A stretch of 29,104 nt of DNA, taken from IMG/VR virus record IMGVR_UViG_3300036770_001375, positions 1 through 29,104 of that record. One strand, written 5' to 3'. This document shows positions 14,446 to 23,122 of the stretch, piece after piece (the stretch's first letter is position 1; each line of letters opens with the position of its first letter). Source of the DNA: a virus. The notes below the pieces were generated by a model, which worked only from the letters and a program-made list of their open reading frames with translations, had not been told where the DNA came from and did no database searches. The position numbers were made by a program, and so were the translations under genes.

Positions 14446-14681
14446 TCTTCGTATTCTTCTTCCTCCTCATCCTCTTCGACAAATCGGACAGATAGCAATT
14501 CTTCATTAATCCACTGACCTTCTTCATCATACATTTCTGGATGTAGTCTTCCTTCTTCCTCCTGATTGGCATAAAGAAATTCGTGCATCTTCTCGTTTGC
14601 CGTCCATCCAGCTATCACACCAATACAAAGGAAAATGAACGAGACTGTTGCCGAGAAGTAAACGATTACTGATTGTGCCAT
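14442..14681 (-). CDS. Single-pass membrane protein with acidic tail (79 aa)
   Basis: Residues 5-26 (VIVYFSATVSFIFLCIGVIA) form one transmembrane helix with a short N-terminus. The remainder is hydrophilic and ends in a strongly acidic FVEEDEEEEEYED. A GGAG lies 8 bases before the ATG. Small acidic-tailed membrane proteins of this type are common in cyanophages and have no assigned role. The stop codon forms part of a late promoter element for the next gene. Confidence 0.75.
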   Translation of the reverse strand: MAQSVIVYFSATVSFIFLCIGVIAGWTANEKMHEFLYANQEEEGRLHPEMYDEEGQWINEELLSVRFVEEDEEEEEYED

Positions 14682-14695
14682 TGTTCAACTCCGAA

Positions 14696-14827
14696 CTATT
14701 TTTCTTCTTTCTCCCACCTAAGTTCAAAATTGAAATAAACTTGTTTGCTTAGGAAAGAAAACACTTTGTTGATTACTATTCCTCCTAAAGGAGGATCTTC
14801 TTTTTTTGGTCTCTCCCCCCTAAGCAT
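14696..14827 (-). CDS. Small hypothetical protein (43 aa)
   Basis: An ATG at 14827, preceded by GAGG at about 10 bases, opens 43 codons. It starts MLRGERPKKEDPPLGGIVIN, continues through a short hydrophobic segment (KVFSFLSKQVYFNFEL) and ends in RWEKEEK. It fills the otherwise empty 178-base gap between the glutaredoxin and the membrane-protein gene, and an AATAAATA late element lies just upstream. It also contains an inverted repeat, CCTCCTTTAGGAGG. No homolog is recognised. Confidence 0.5.
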   Translation of the reverse strand: MLRGERPKKEDPPLGGIVINKVFSFLSKQVYFNFELRWEKEEK

Positions 14828-14841
14828 GAGTTCGACACCTC

Positions 14842-14848
14842 TATTTAT
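14842..14848 (-). promoter_or_regulatory. Late promoter element ATAAATA
   Basis: The minus strand reads AAAATAAATAGAGG between the glutaredoxin stop and the 43-aa ORF. It matches NATAAATA, but the surrounding AT-richness makes a chance match possible. Confidence 0.45.
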
Positions 14849-14859
14849 TTTCAATTCCT

Positions 14860-15132
14860 TCATTTTTGGGGAGCAGACACCAAACCCCTTTGAAGAAATA
14901 GTTTAGCAACAGGAACAAGACCTCCAACAAATTCTCCATCAATAACAGCAAAAGGAAAACTAGAAATATCCGTATATCCTTTATCAGTAAGATCTTGAAG
15001 TAATTTTACTTGGTCATCACCACTCAACTTAGAATAAACAATTTCTTCGTATGTTTGATTTGCTCTATCCATCAGCTCTTTCATTCTAGAGCACCAGACA
15101 CATCCTTCTGTGGTGTAAATGACGATTTCCAT
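14860..15132 (-). CDS. Glutaredoxin
   Basis: This is a 90-aa thioredoxin-fold protein with the active site CVWC at residues 11-14 after the first beta strand (MEIVIYTTEG). The cis-proline region is SSFPFAV, followed by DGEFVGGLVPVAKLF. Glutaredoxins reduce disulfides with glutathione. In T4-like phages they are thought to feed ribonucleotide reductase, for which no gene is visible in this window. It follows the psbA terminator by about 20 bases; read-through or an unseen promoter would be needed for expression. Confidence 0.85.
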   Translation of the reverse strand: MEIVIYTTEGCVWCSRMKELMDRANQTYEEIVYSKLSGDDQVKLLQDLTDKGYTDISSFPFAVIDGEFVGGLVPVAKLFLQRGLVSAPQK

Positions 15133-15151
15133 AACCTTTTATTGTATGTAT

Positions 15152-15176
15152 AAAAAATGGGGAGATTTCTCTCCCC
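15152..15176 (-). terminator. psbA: Rho-independent terminator of psbA
   Basis: The minus strand has GGGGAGA, a GAAA loop and TCTCCCC (15176-15170 with 15165-15159), followed by ATTTTTTAT. It lies about 30 bases after the psbA stop. Confidence 0.85.
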
Positions 15177-15204
15177 GGTAGTTTATCAGAGTTTAACTTA
15201 TCTG

Positions 15205-16287
15205 TCAACCAATAGCAGGTGCTGTAAGAGCAACAGGTGTCATATCAGCAGCAGCAAGGTCAAGAGGGAAGTTATGAGCATTACGCTCATGCATCACTTC
15301 AAAACCGAGGTTAGCACGGTTGAGAATGTCTGCCCAAGTGTTGATCACATGACCCTTGTTGTCAAGTAGTGACTGGTTGAAGTTGAAACCATTCAGGTTG
15401 AATGCCATCGTGCTAACTCCAAGAGCAGCAAACCAAATACCAACAACAGGCCAAGCAGCCAAAAAGAAATGTAGAGAGCGAGAGTTGTTGAAGGACGCAT
15501 ATTGGAAGATCAAACGACCGAAGTATCCATGAGCAGCAACAATGTTGTAAGTCTCTTCTTCTTGTCCGAACTTGTATCCATAGTTCTGGCTTTCTACTTC
15601 CGTGGTTTCACGAACGAGGGAACTAGTGACCAGAGATCCATGCATAGCAGAGAAAAGAGAACCACCAAATACACCAGCCACCCCAAGCATATGGAAGGGG
15701 TGCATGAGAATATTATGCTCCGCCTGGAAAACAAGCATGTAGTTAAATGTACCTGAAATGCCGAGAGGCATACCATCAGAGAAGGAACCTTGTCCAAATG
15801 GATATACGAGGAACACTGCAGTAGCAGCAGCAACGGGTGCGCTGTAGGCAACACAAATCCAAGGACGCATACCAAGTCGGTAAGAAAGTTCCCATTCACG
15901 ACCCATGTAAGAGAAGACACCAATGAGGAAGTGGAAAACCACTAGCTGATAAGGACCACCATTATATAGCCACTCATCAAGTGACATCGCGTTCCAGATG
16001 GGATAGAAATGAAGTCCGATAGCGTTGCTAGAGGGAACAACAGCACCAGAGATGATGTTGTTGCCATACATCAGGGAACCAGCAACAGGTTCTCTGATCC
16101 CGTCAATGTCAACGGGTGGAGCAGCGACGAAAGCAACAATGAAACAGATCGTAGCAGCGAGAAGAGTAGGGATCATCAGCACACCAAACCAACCCACATA
16201 AAGGCGGTTGTTAGTGCTGGTTACCCACTCGCAGAACTGTTCCCATGTGTTGCTCCCATCGCGGCGTTGTGCGATAGTTGCGGTCAT
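15205..16287 (-). CDS. psbA: Photosystem II D1 protein
   Basis: This is a complete 360-aa D1. Functional residues, with host numbering one less because of an extra N-terminal residue, are Tyr162 (TyrZ) and Asp171 (Mn ligand). [15 protein letters not shown] carries the chlorophyll and iron histidines. The C-terminal processing site is after LDLAA. The position equivalent to 130 is Glu (YMGREW), as in the high-light D1:2 form, rather than Gln. Phage D1 replaces the fast-turning-over host protein so that photosynthesis continues during infection. No intron interrupts it. A sigma70 promoter and a late element overlap about 85-110 bases upstream, and a strong terminator follows. Confidence 0.99.
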   Translation of the reverse strand: MTATIAQRRDGSNTWEQFCEWVTSTNNRLYVGWFGVLMIPTLLAATICFIVAFVAAPPVDIDGIREPVAGSLMYGNNIISGAVVPSSNAIGLHFYPIWNAMSLDEWLYNGGPYQLVVFHFLIGVFSYMGREWELSYRLGMRPWICVAYSAPVAAATAVFLVYPFGQGSFSDGMPLGISGTFNYMLVFQAEHNILMHPFHMLGVAGVFGGSLFSAMHGSLVTSSLVRETTEVESQNYGYKFGQEEETYNIVAAHGYFGRLIFQYASFNNSRSLHFFLAAWPVVGIWFAALGVSTMAFNLNGFNFNQSLLDNKGHVINTWADILNRANLGFEVMHERNAHNFPLDLAAADMTPVALTAPAIG

Positions 16288-16367
16288 AGAAATACTCCGA
16301 GTAATTGGGGGAATGTATGAGGAACAGAATGTAACGAATTATGAGGAATTCGTAACATTTGTTAACT

Positions 16368-16401
16368 TATTTAGTATAGCACGACACCTCAGACGGGTCA
16401 A
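16368..16401 (-). promoter_or_regulatory. psbA: Dual sigma70 and late promoter of psbA
   Basis: TTGACC (16401-16396) and TATACT (16378-16373) are spaced by exactly 17 bases on the minus strand. A CTAAATA late element (16374-16368) overlaps the -10. This arrangement allows expression first by host-type polymerase and later with the phage late factors. Confidence 0.8.
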
Positions 16402-16453
16402 GCCCCAAAGACTGGTATAAATACTCAATTGGTCCAGTTTAAAAATTGGCACA

Positions 16454-16491
16454 TAAAAAAGGGACCTTCTGTGAGTTGGCAGAGGTCCCTT
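16454..16491 (-). terminator. Rho-independent terminator of the hli operon
   Basis: On the minus strand AAGGGACCT (16491-16483) pairs with AGGTCCCTT (16467-16459), and a T run follows. It lies about 34 bases after the hli stop and before the psbA promoter, so it insulates the two units. Confidence 0.85.
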
Positions 16492-16524
16492 TGGCTTGCG
16501 CCGACGATATTCAATTACTATTTA

Positions 16525-16644
16525 TCACCAAACACCTGGGATGATTTGCCCAGTGGTCATGTAAGTGCCAACAGCAATGACGAAACCGAGCATTGCCAGA
16601 CGAGCATTGAGGATCTCTGCCTCAGGGGTAAAACCAAATTTCAT
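16525..16644 (-). CDS. hli: High-light-inducible protein (39 aa)
   Basis: An ATG at 16644 opens 39 codons. It has the chlorophyll-binding helix signature AEILNARLAMLGF followed by VIAVGTYMTTGQIIPGVW. This is the single-helix HLIP (one-helix CAB-like) type. Glu, Asn and Arg of the motif would bind chlorophyll within dimers near photosystem II. The protein probably gives photoprotection during infection. The ATG overlaps the stop of the 66-aa gene (ATGA). It is the last gene of the operon and is followed by a terminator. Confidence 0.93.
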   Translation of the reverse strand: MKFGFTPEAEILNARLAMLGFVIAVGTYMTTGQIIPGVW

Positions 16645-16841
16645 GATTGTTCTCCGTTATAAGAATGTTTTTGTTTTAAGGTCGGATCTAAATTAGATAC
16701 CAGTTTTTCTTTGATCGGTTTAATGACAATAAATTTGTCATTTTTTAAGGTGCCTGCGATCTTGACTTCGAGATGAACGTCATTATCCCACCCAATTTCT
16801 TGAAGAGCAACACTAAGTTGCCCTAACATATCAGCACTCAT
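16641..16841 (-). CDS. Hypothetical protein in hli operon (66 aa)
   Basis: It starts MSADMLGQLSVALQEIGWDN, followed by a two-strand segment (DVHLEVKIAGTLKNDKFIVI) and a basic, polar C-terminus. No transmembrane helix or known motif is present. Its ATG overlaps the 28-aa gene stop, and its stop overlaps the hli start. It is therefore translated with photosynthesis genes, but nothing in the sequence shows its role. Confidence 0.7.
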   Translation of the reverse strand: MSADMLGQLSVALQEIGWDNDVHLEVKIAGTLKNDKFIVIKPIKEKLVSNLDPTLKQKHSYNGEQS

Positions 16842-16927
16842 CAGTATGTTTCAGCGAGCTTCTCTAAAGAATAACACAAAGTTACCAAAAAAGCAACAGA
16901 GGTTACTGTCCAAATAACTTCAGTCAT
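16841..16927 (-). CDS. 28-aa single-helix membrane peptide in hli operon
   Basis: The ATG at 16927 shares its first base with the stop of the longer hli gene (TGATG), and the stop overlaps the next start (TGATG). The peptide is MTEVIWTVTSVAFLVTLCYS followed by LEKLAETY: one transmembrane helix with a short charged C-terminus. Longer readings in this frame extend over hli and are not credible. Size and topology resemble small subunits of photosystem II or cytochrome b6f, but I do not see a specific match to PetN, PsbI, PsbT or other subunits. Confidence 0.6.
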   Translation of the reverse strand: MTEVIWTVTSVAFLVTLCYSLEKLAETY

Positions 16928-17121
16928 CAGAAGACACCGAAGAAGAGTTTGCCAGTGAGAGCATAAGAAAGAGCCCCAGCAATAATGCCGAGCATAGCCC
17001 AACGTCCATTGTACTTCTCCTTTACTTGATTGGGGGTATCCATCCCGTAGTTTTCGTAGTACATAGTGGGCTCTTGTGCCCACATGTTTTGCTGACCACG
17101 ATCGTTAGTAGTAACAGTCAT
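16927..17121 (-). CDS. hli: High-light-inducible protein (64 aa)
   Basis: This is the second HLIP of the operon. A polar N-terminus of about 30 residues is followed by EKYNGRWAMLGIIAGALSYA, then LTGKLFFGVF. The ExxNGRWAMLG motif carries the chlorophyll ligands. It is the promoter-proximal gene; a consensus sigma70 promoter lies 27 bases before the ATG. The N-terminal extension is longer than in the 39-aa paralogue at the operon end, so the two probably differ in partner or location. Confidence 0.95.
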   Translation of the reverse strand: MTVTTNDRGQQNMWAQEPTMYYENYGMDTPNQVKEKYNGRWAMLGIIAGALSYALTGKLFFGVF

Positions 17122-17147
17122 TTCACATTGTAACTTTTTACAACAAT

Positions 17148-17176
17148 ATTATATAGGAAATGTAAAGGATTGTCAA
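17148..17176 (-). promoter_or_regulatory. Consensus sigma70 promoter of hli operon
   Basis: The minus strand has TTGACA (17176-17171) and TATAAT (17153-17148) separated by exactly 17 bases: a perfect consensus. It lies between the stop of the 1099-aa virion gene and the first hli gene, and should give strong early transcription with the host sigma factor. Confidence 0.88.
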
Positions 17177-17179
17177 GGA

Positions 17180-20100
17180 TCAAGCTTGAGCTTCTGTCCA
17201 AGAAAAACGAGCATCAATGTTTCTGTTGGATACATCAATATTTGTAACTCTTACAGCAAGAACTTCTGGTCCATCTGGGAAGATGCCAGTTGGGTTTGGC
17301 GGTGTTGATGTCGAATACGAAGTTCCACCTCCACCAAGAATAGAATTGGAGATTTCTTTTACAGCAGATAGATCATACGAGTTTACACCATTATCAGAAT
17401 AAAATCCGTAAATAACTTCGCCACCAATCAAATCAGTGCCTGTTGATAAGATTGAGTATTGAGCAAGAGATGTTCCCCCAACGTTTGTCCAGTTGTTGTT
17501 AGCATCTGGTCTTGGATTTAGAACTAGCTCTACAAAGAACTTACCGGTAGAAGAAATATCAACTTGACGAAGAACAAGTTGCATTCTATTAACAAGTTCT
17601 CTAGTAGCAAAGTTTCCAGGAATGCTATTATCAACTGATGGTGATACACGAAGAGCCAAAATAGCTCTAGTTGTTCCAACGCTAATTGAACGCTGAGATT
17701 TTGATCCAACCGTGTAAACATAAGCACGGTCATCATCATAACGACCTTCCATAATAACAGAAGAACCCCAGTGAGAAATAGTTGGGACTGAAGTTGCTCT
17801 CAAAAGTTCAATACCAATAGGTTGTGTTGTACTATATGTAAATGTTTGAGCAGCAGCGGCACCCAATGGAGAGAACACTACTCCAGTTGGGTTTGCTGCT
17901 GTTACTGCTTTGCTCAGAACGATATTTGTACCAGAAATAGAATGAACAAAAGTGTCATCTGGAATATTTGGACCTACTACAATCTGTCCTTTCTGAATAC
18001 CAGTACCAGAGTTTACTGTTCCAGTGGAAGATCCGGAAGAAATTGTCAGTGATCTTCCAGTTGCTCCTGCTTGTTCTCTGGTAACACCAGTGAATGATCC
18101 ACTCTCAGCAACTGCTAGTGGTGATAGAGCAGAACCAGTTGCCGTTGTAATAGATGCTGGTGTTGAACTTCCAGCAACGGTGGTGATTGTGAATGTTGTT
18201 GAACTTGGAACTGAAGCAACATAATAAGTTTTCTCAGAAACAATGTTTGAGAATGGACGATCAAATACGATTGTCTGAGTGCCACCAGGAACAAGTCCAG
18301 TTGTTGATGCTACGGTAAGAACATTACCAGAAGAGTTTGCCGAAATAATATCCTGTCTGAATTCAGTTTTACCTGTGTAATTAATATACTCAACTACACC
18401 AGCAGTAGAACTAGTTGTTTGTTTAACTCTTAGTGTGCCTGATGTTGGGAAGCTATATGGTGCCTTATTAACGAAGATTGTGGTATCACCAGAGGCAATA
18501 GATTTTGTTGATGTGACAAACGGAGGAATAGTATTCACTTCATAACGAGCAGGTAAGTTACCTGATCTCATGTATGCTTCTGTGTTGAAGTTATTGTTTG
18601 GGATCTTGTGAGCATAAATTACGTTACCGTCTGTTGCTCTAAATCCCCAACGAATAAATCCAGCACCATACCAAGAGTAGTCCATATAGAACATCTGCAT
18701 TTTGGTAAGATCTAGATCATAACCAGACTTACCAGTGCCATCACAACGATCAATATTCCATTCTGCTTGCTTCCATTCAACCTCGGTTGTCTTAGAAACT
18801 GGAACGTTAGAAGCAGAAGGACCACGATAGTCTGGGAAGATTACAATTTGTGTGTCAGAAATTACGCCATCAACACGATAAGAAACACCACGAATAACGA
18901 TATAATCACCAGGCGATAATTGTCTTCCAAATTTAGTTCCCTGACCGTTTGGTGTTGTGTAACTAGAGACCAAGGAACTACCAGCTGTTACAGTTACTTT
19001 ACCCGATAACTGGAATGTAGAAGATCTACGAACAACACTGAGATGTCCATTGGCATAACGGAAGAAGATACCGTTTTGCTGATCCATCATACCAATCTCT
19101 AGTTTTGTTCCATAGGAATTAACGGGAGAGATTGTGTAGTTGCCAGCAGCAATTGCCTCTTGTGGTGTCGATGTTGCTGTGTATTGGAAAGTATATGGAT
19201 CAGTAACGTTTGATACTTGGAACTGACCGTTGTAGTTGTTGTCATTTACACCACGAACATCAACGATTGTGTCTCTAGTAACATTATGGGCAACAGCACA
19301 GACAACAGTAACAGTATTACCAGATGCTGAGATGCTATCAATATTTTCGATGGCGGGAGCAAGAATAGAACCAGTTGAGAATGCTACACCTTTACCTGAC
19401 TGATATCGGAAGTAACGCTTTGTTTGACGAATTGCTGTTTGGTTTTTAGAGAATGTATTTGTGGAGAATTTAACGCCACCGTCAAATGCTCTGTGAATTG
19501 AGTTGCCTTGTGGTCTTGGATAAAGCTTTTTAGTACCAGAGTTAACTGAACCAGAAGGTGCCGCATCTGGAAAGTAATAAAATCTTGTTGGACTTTCAAC
19601 TCTTGCTACTACCCATGAACCATTAACATTAGTTCCAGAAGATCCAGCAACAGCAATTTCATTACCAACTTCTAAACCATGAACGTTCGTACAATCAACT
19701 TGTACTGCTCCTGCCATTGTTCCAGTAGCAGCAGCGAGAGTAATTGTACCGCCAATTTCAGATCCAGTGTAATGAATGCCAGAATAGATAGCAGTTCTAG
19801 AACTATCATAGATGCCACCATTGCCAGCAGTCCAAGGATATGATGCTGTGTAAGTGAAAGTGCTTTGTCCACTTTGAACAGCATCAACAATAAAAACGCC
19901 ATTAGCGCCAGGAAAATCCGTGTCCTGAACAAAGATAGCGGCACCAGCAGCAGGAAGAGCAGTTAGTAATGTATTGACAGAAACAGTAACAACTTTGCTG
20001 TTTGTTGTTACCTGAACATCAGTAACAGCATAACCAGTATCAGACTTATAAGCAAATGGGTTGTTATTGATTAGTGCTAATCCTTCCCATTTGGTGCTCT

Positions 20101-20479
20101 GGGTGCCATACTCAAAGTCAGTATCCATCTGAGATTGAGGAGTAGAAACCCTCATCTTGTTCACAGCATCATGATATGTTTCTGATGGTTGGATAGTCTC
20201 TTCAAAATCATCATAGACAATTTGTAGTTTGTCTGTTGATGACATAGATGTTGTATCGTATGCCAACGTTACTCTTGTCGTGGTGACGTTACGAATATCA
20301 GTAGCAATCTGATAAGCAGTGGCAGTGAGCTCTGGATCTGAGAAGTTGTAGATTACTTTGTTGTCAGTAACGTTAGTAATCAGTACAAGTTTTTCTCTTG
20401 TAATACCACCAGGGATAACAACTTGTCTTGCTGCTGGATCAAAAATGTAGTAATTGTTCAGAATAGACTTTCTCGCCAT
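17180..20479 (-). CDS. Large virion structural protein, fiber or baseplate associated (1099 aa)
   Basis: The start is MARKSILNNYYIFDPAARQV, followed by a well-ordered domain to about residue 150. Several beta-sandwich modules of a shared pattern come next: a VTV-type strand, a H-x-G or L-x-x-G segment, then NG...V and FTYTA or FYYFP. I see at least four, near residues 155-200, 250-300, 375-425 and 700-750. They look like phage Ig-like repeats. The C-terminal third includes SISVGTTRAILALRVSPSVD. I recognise this as a conserved cyanophage virion protein but not a named T4 gene; a gp10-gp12 type role is possible. It has a late promoter upstream and is followed by the hli promoter. Confidence 0.65.
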   Translation of the reverse strand: MARKSILNNYYIFDPAARQVVIPGGITREKLVLITNVTDNKVIYNFSDPELTATAYQIATDIRNVTTTRVTLAYDTTSMSSTDKLQIVYDDFEETIQPSETYHDAVNKMRVSTPQSQMDTDFEYGTQSTKWEGLALINNNPFAYKSDTGYAVTDVQVTTNSKVVTVSVNTLLTALPAAGAAIFVQDTDFPGANGVFIVDAVQSGQSTFTYTASYPWTAGNGGIYDSSRTAIYSGIHYTGSEIGGTITLAAATGTMAGAVQVDCTNVHGLEVGNEIAVAGSSGTNVNGSWVVARVESPTRFYYFPDAAPSGSVNSGTKKLYPRPQGNSIHRAFDGGVKFSTNTFSKNQTAIRQTKRYFRYQSGKGVAFSTGSILAPAIENIDSISASGNTVTVVCAVAHNVTRDTIVDVRGVNDNNYNGQFQVSNVTDPYTFQYTATSTPQEAIAAGNYTISPVNSYGTKLEIGMMDQQNGIFFRYANGHLSVVRRSSTFQLSGKVTVTAGSSLVSSYTTPNGQGTKFGRQLSPGDYIVIRGVSYRVDGVISDTQIVIFPDYRGPSASNVPVSKTTEVEWKQAEWNIDRCDGTGKSGYDLDLTKMQMFYMDYSWYGAGFIRWGFRATDGNVIYAHKIPNNNFNTEAYMRSGNLPARYEVNTIPPFVTSTKSIASGDTTIFVNKAPYSFPTSGTLRVKQTTSSTAGVVEYINYTGKTEFRQDIISANSSGNVLTVASTTGLVPGGTQTIVFDRPFSNIVSEKTYYVASVPSSTTFTITTVAGSSTPASITTATGSALSPLAVAESGSFTGVTREQAGATGRSLTISSGSSTGTVNSGTGIQKGQIVVGPNIPDDTFVHSISGTNIVLSKAVTAANPTGVVFSPLGAAAAQTFTYSTTQPIGIELLRATSVPTISHWGSSVIMEGRYDDDRAYVYTVGSKSQRSISVGTTRAILALRVSPSVDNSIPGNFATRELVNRMQLVLRQVDISSTGKFFVELVLNPRPDANNNWTNVGGTSLAQYSILSTGTDLIGGEVIYGFYSDNGVNSYDLSAVKEISNSILGGGGTSYSTSTPPNPTGIFPDGPEVLAVRVTNIDVSNRNIDARFSWTEAQA

Positions 20480-20517
20480 TACTCAGTGCCTCTGGAATAG
20501 ATAATTCTTGCTCTATC

Positions 20518-20524
20518 TATTTAT
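20518..20524 (-). promoter_or_regulatory. Late promoter element ATAAATA
   Basis: The minus strand reads TAATAAATAGAT about 40 bases upstream of the 1099-aa gene. It overlaps the TAA stop of the 862-aa gene by one base. Confidence 0.55.
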
Positions 20525-23112
20525 TACACACCATACTTGGCACGAGTGGCGTTGAAGTTTTGGGATACTTCTGCTGCTGATAGTGCTTTGTTATAGATAC
20601 GAGTTTCGCCAATTTTTCCATCAAATCTATTTGAAACGGCACCACCAGTTCTAAAACCAATTGTAGTAGCATTAGTAGCAGCACCTGTTGATCCAGTTAA
20701 TTGAATAGTTGCTGATGATCCATCAATATACACTTTCCAACTTGCTAATTGTGTTTTATCTCCACCATTATAAGTTGCTACTATATGATGCCATGTTCCT
20801 AAAGATGGTAAAGTTGTTGTCCCAACACTATTTGAAGTTCCAGCAAATGCCCATAAAATATTATATGTTGGATCACCAGCATAAGAAAGTTGCCAATGAG
20901 TTGATGTTGCTTGTGCTGTTGCTATTACTTGGAAAGTATTGGTAGTGGTGTCAGCGTTTACCCAGCTTTCAATTGTTACTGGGTTTGTGTCGGACAAAGT
21001 AAAAGAAGATCCAACAGATATATCATCATTTACTCCATCAAAATCAAAATACCCAGCACTATTGAATGTTGTTCCAGTAATTGTACCAGTATAAGAAGTG
21101 CTTGAAAGATTGTTTGTGGATGTCGGATATAAAACTGGGGAAGCATTAGTATAAACATATGTTCCTGGGATAGACGCTTGTTCTAATTGGATCCCCCAAA
21201 TATATGCTTGATTTTTATTTGCTAAACTAGATCTATTATCACCTGGATAGATATTCACTGATTGCTGTGTTGGTGTAAATGTATAAGAAACCCTTACCCA
21301 TTCTCCTGTAATAGGAACTGTTGTTCTATTATGTCCTCCATCATAAAAATTTACTCCCCAAGTTCCAGTAGTTCCATCAACCGATTTTATCCATAAACTT
21401 AATGTGTATGTTTTTCCAGTAACTAAAGTAACTCCCTGGTAAAGCATATTATTGGTGGGAGATAAAGATAAATCTAAAAGATCTGCTGTGATTGTTCCGA
21501 TTGGAGAAGCAATTATATTAGACGATACTGTTGAGGTTCCACCAAATACCCAGGAATTTAAATTTTCACTATATGATACAATATTATGATTTAAATTAAA
21601 ACAACTTTTGTTTTTAAAATCATAATTCAATAATAAACTGCTATCATAAACAATAGCATCAGGAGAAATCTTTGGATATGCTATTGTTGGTGTGGTAGTA
21701 TCCCCATATTGGAAAGTGTTTGGTTCATCAATCTGTACTTTCTTATTAGCAATCTGTGTAGCAAGATCATCAAACAAAATCTTATTAGCATTAAAAGGAT
21801 AAGTAAGTAAATCACTAGTATCTTGTCTCACAGATCCATCAGATAATTTACCAATCTTATCCTGAACATTAAGAATTTGGTAATAAATTGTTTGACCTGT
21901 ACCTTCACTATAAGTAAAGTTTCCAAAACCATTACCAGATGAACTGACTTTACCAAAGGTATATCTTTTTGGCGTTCCTGAAAGAGCATTTACAACGTCA
22001 TCAACATAAAGCACATAATAAGATGATGGATCAGCATCCAATCCTTTTGGTCCAAAAACTGTGGAGCTATTATAAGAACTATAAATCACTCTCCTGAATA
22101 AAAGATCACCATTTTTTGAGTACTTACTTAATATTCCCCCAAGTCCAAAGTATTGACTAAAAACAATTGTCTGTTCGGTTTCAGTATCAGACTTTACATG
22201 ATAATGCTGAATTGTTTCTCCCGATGGTGTCTCTCTTTGCCATAACATATTACCTTCAGGAGAATACTTAATAATAAAACTTCTAGTTTCACTAATTCCG
22301 AATAATCTTCCAACAACGTATATCTGATCGTTCCCATCAACATAAACATCCTCACAAAAAGTTGGTTCATAACCAAAAGAAATATCTACTTCATATGATC
22401 TAATAGTTCTATCCCATAAAACATCACCAGTATTGGCATTTATCTTAACAATATATCCCTTGTAAGCACTATCATCTTCAATAATTCCAACAGCAATTAC
22501 TTCTCCTCTAGAATTAACAGCACATTTAGTTAATATCACATCTCTGCCAACCATAAAAGCAGATTTTCCCCAGCTTGGATTACCAGAACTATCGAATTTT
22601 TCCACAAATGCTTGTGATGAACTACCAATAGTAGGAGTATTCCCACAAGCATATATGTTATTACTACTATCAATAGCAATTCCAGAGTATTCTAGTCCAG
22701 CAGTATTAGTTGTTAATTGCCAAGAAATAACACCACCGTTTGTATATTTGGCAACCCACGGAACCGTACCAGTTTTGCCAACGACAATCAAATTATCATT
22801 ATTATCAATTTCAAGTGCTCTTATTGTAGTATTTGTGGCATTTATAGTTGATTGTATTTTTACGCCCCAATCGGCAGATCCTGCTTGTATTCTTTTTTCA
22901 AACCATCCAAAACTTTTTGATTGACTATCAGATGCCGATCCAGCAAGAATATATTTTTGATCTGGGATATTATATTTTATTTCGTCTGGCAAATAAACTC
23001 CATCAGTTCCTGCTGACTGATCAATTGTTTTAAAAAAATTTGTAACTACTTGTGCTCCTGTTGATCCTAACAGGAATAAATTTCTGGCAGGACTATTAAA
23101 ACCGACTGGCAT
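20524..23112 (-). CDS. Tail fiber-like protein with beta-propeller and LamG domains (862 aa)
   Basis: It starts MPVGFNSPARNLFLLGSTGA. Residues about 50-430 carry repeats of the form 'W...I......GIAIDSSNNIYACGNT...KFDSSGNP' (GEVIAVG, DQIYVVGR), as in SBBP or NHL-type beta-propellers. Residues about 520-680 are a CBM-like sandwich (SYSENLNSWVF, then GKTYTLSLWIKS and GEWVRVSYTFT). Residues about 690-855 form a concanavalin/LamG domain (FDFDGVNDDISVGSSF, then WHHIVATYNGG and FDGKIGETRIYNKALS). LamG and CBM modules usually bind glycans, so this is a receptor-binding candidate. It follows the 1195-aa fiber gene by 10 bases and has SD-like GAGG. Confidence 0.75.
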   Translation of the reverse strand: MPVGFNSPARNLFLLGSTGAQVVTNFFKTIDQSAGTDGVYLPDEIKYNIPDQKYILAGSASDSQSKSFGWFEKRIQAGSADWGVKIQSTINATNTTIRALEIDNNDNLIVVGKTGTVPWVAKYTNGGVISWQLTTNTAGLEYSGIAIDSSNNIYACGNTPTIGSSSQAFVEKFDSSGNPSWGKSAFMVGRDVILTKCAVNSRGEVIAVGIIEDDSAYKGYIVKINANTGDVLWDRTIRSYEVDISFGYEPTFCEDVYVDGNDQIYVVGRLFGISETRSFIIKYSPEGNMLWQRETPSGETIQHYHVKSDTETEQTIVFSQYFGLGGILSKYSKNGDLLFRRVIYSSYNSSTVFGPKGLDADPSSYYVLYVDDVVNALSGTPKRYTFGKVSSSGNGFGNFTYSEGTGQTIYYQILNVQDKIGKLSDGSVRQDTSDLLTYPFNANKILFDDLATQIANKKVQIDEPNTFQYGDTTTPTIAYPKISPDAIVYDSSLLLNYDFKNKSCFNLNHNIVSYSENLNSWVFGGTSTVSSNIIASPIGTITADLLDLSLSPTNNMLYQGVTLVTGKTYTLSLWIKSVDGTTGTWGVNFYDGGHNRTTVPITGEWVRVSYTFTPTQQSVNIYPGDNRSSLANKNQAYIWGIQLEQASIPGTYVYTNASPVLYPTSTNNLSSTSYTGTITGTTFNSAGYFDFDGVNDDISVGSSFTLSDTNPVTIESWVNADTTTNTFQVIATAQATSTHWQLSYAGDPTYNILWAFAGTSNSVGTTTLPSLGTWHHIVATYNGGDKTQLASWKVYIDGSSATIQLTGSTGAATNATTIGFRTGGAVSNRFDGKIGETRIYNKALSAAEVSQNFNATRAKYGV

Positions 23113-23122
23113 TTATCTATCC

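Noticed and set aside
15205-16287. Intron or homing element inside psbA
   Set aside because: The 360-codon frame is uninterrupted and collinear with host D1.
16841-17083. 80-aa reading that extends the 28-aa membrane peptide upstream
   Set aside because: The added part runs over the 64-aa hli gene in another frame and begins without a ribosome site.
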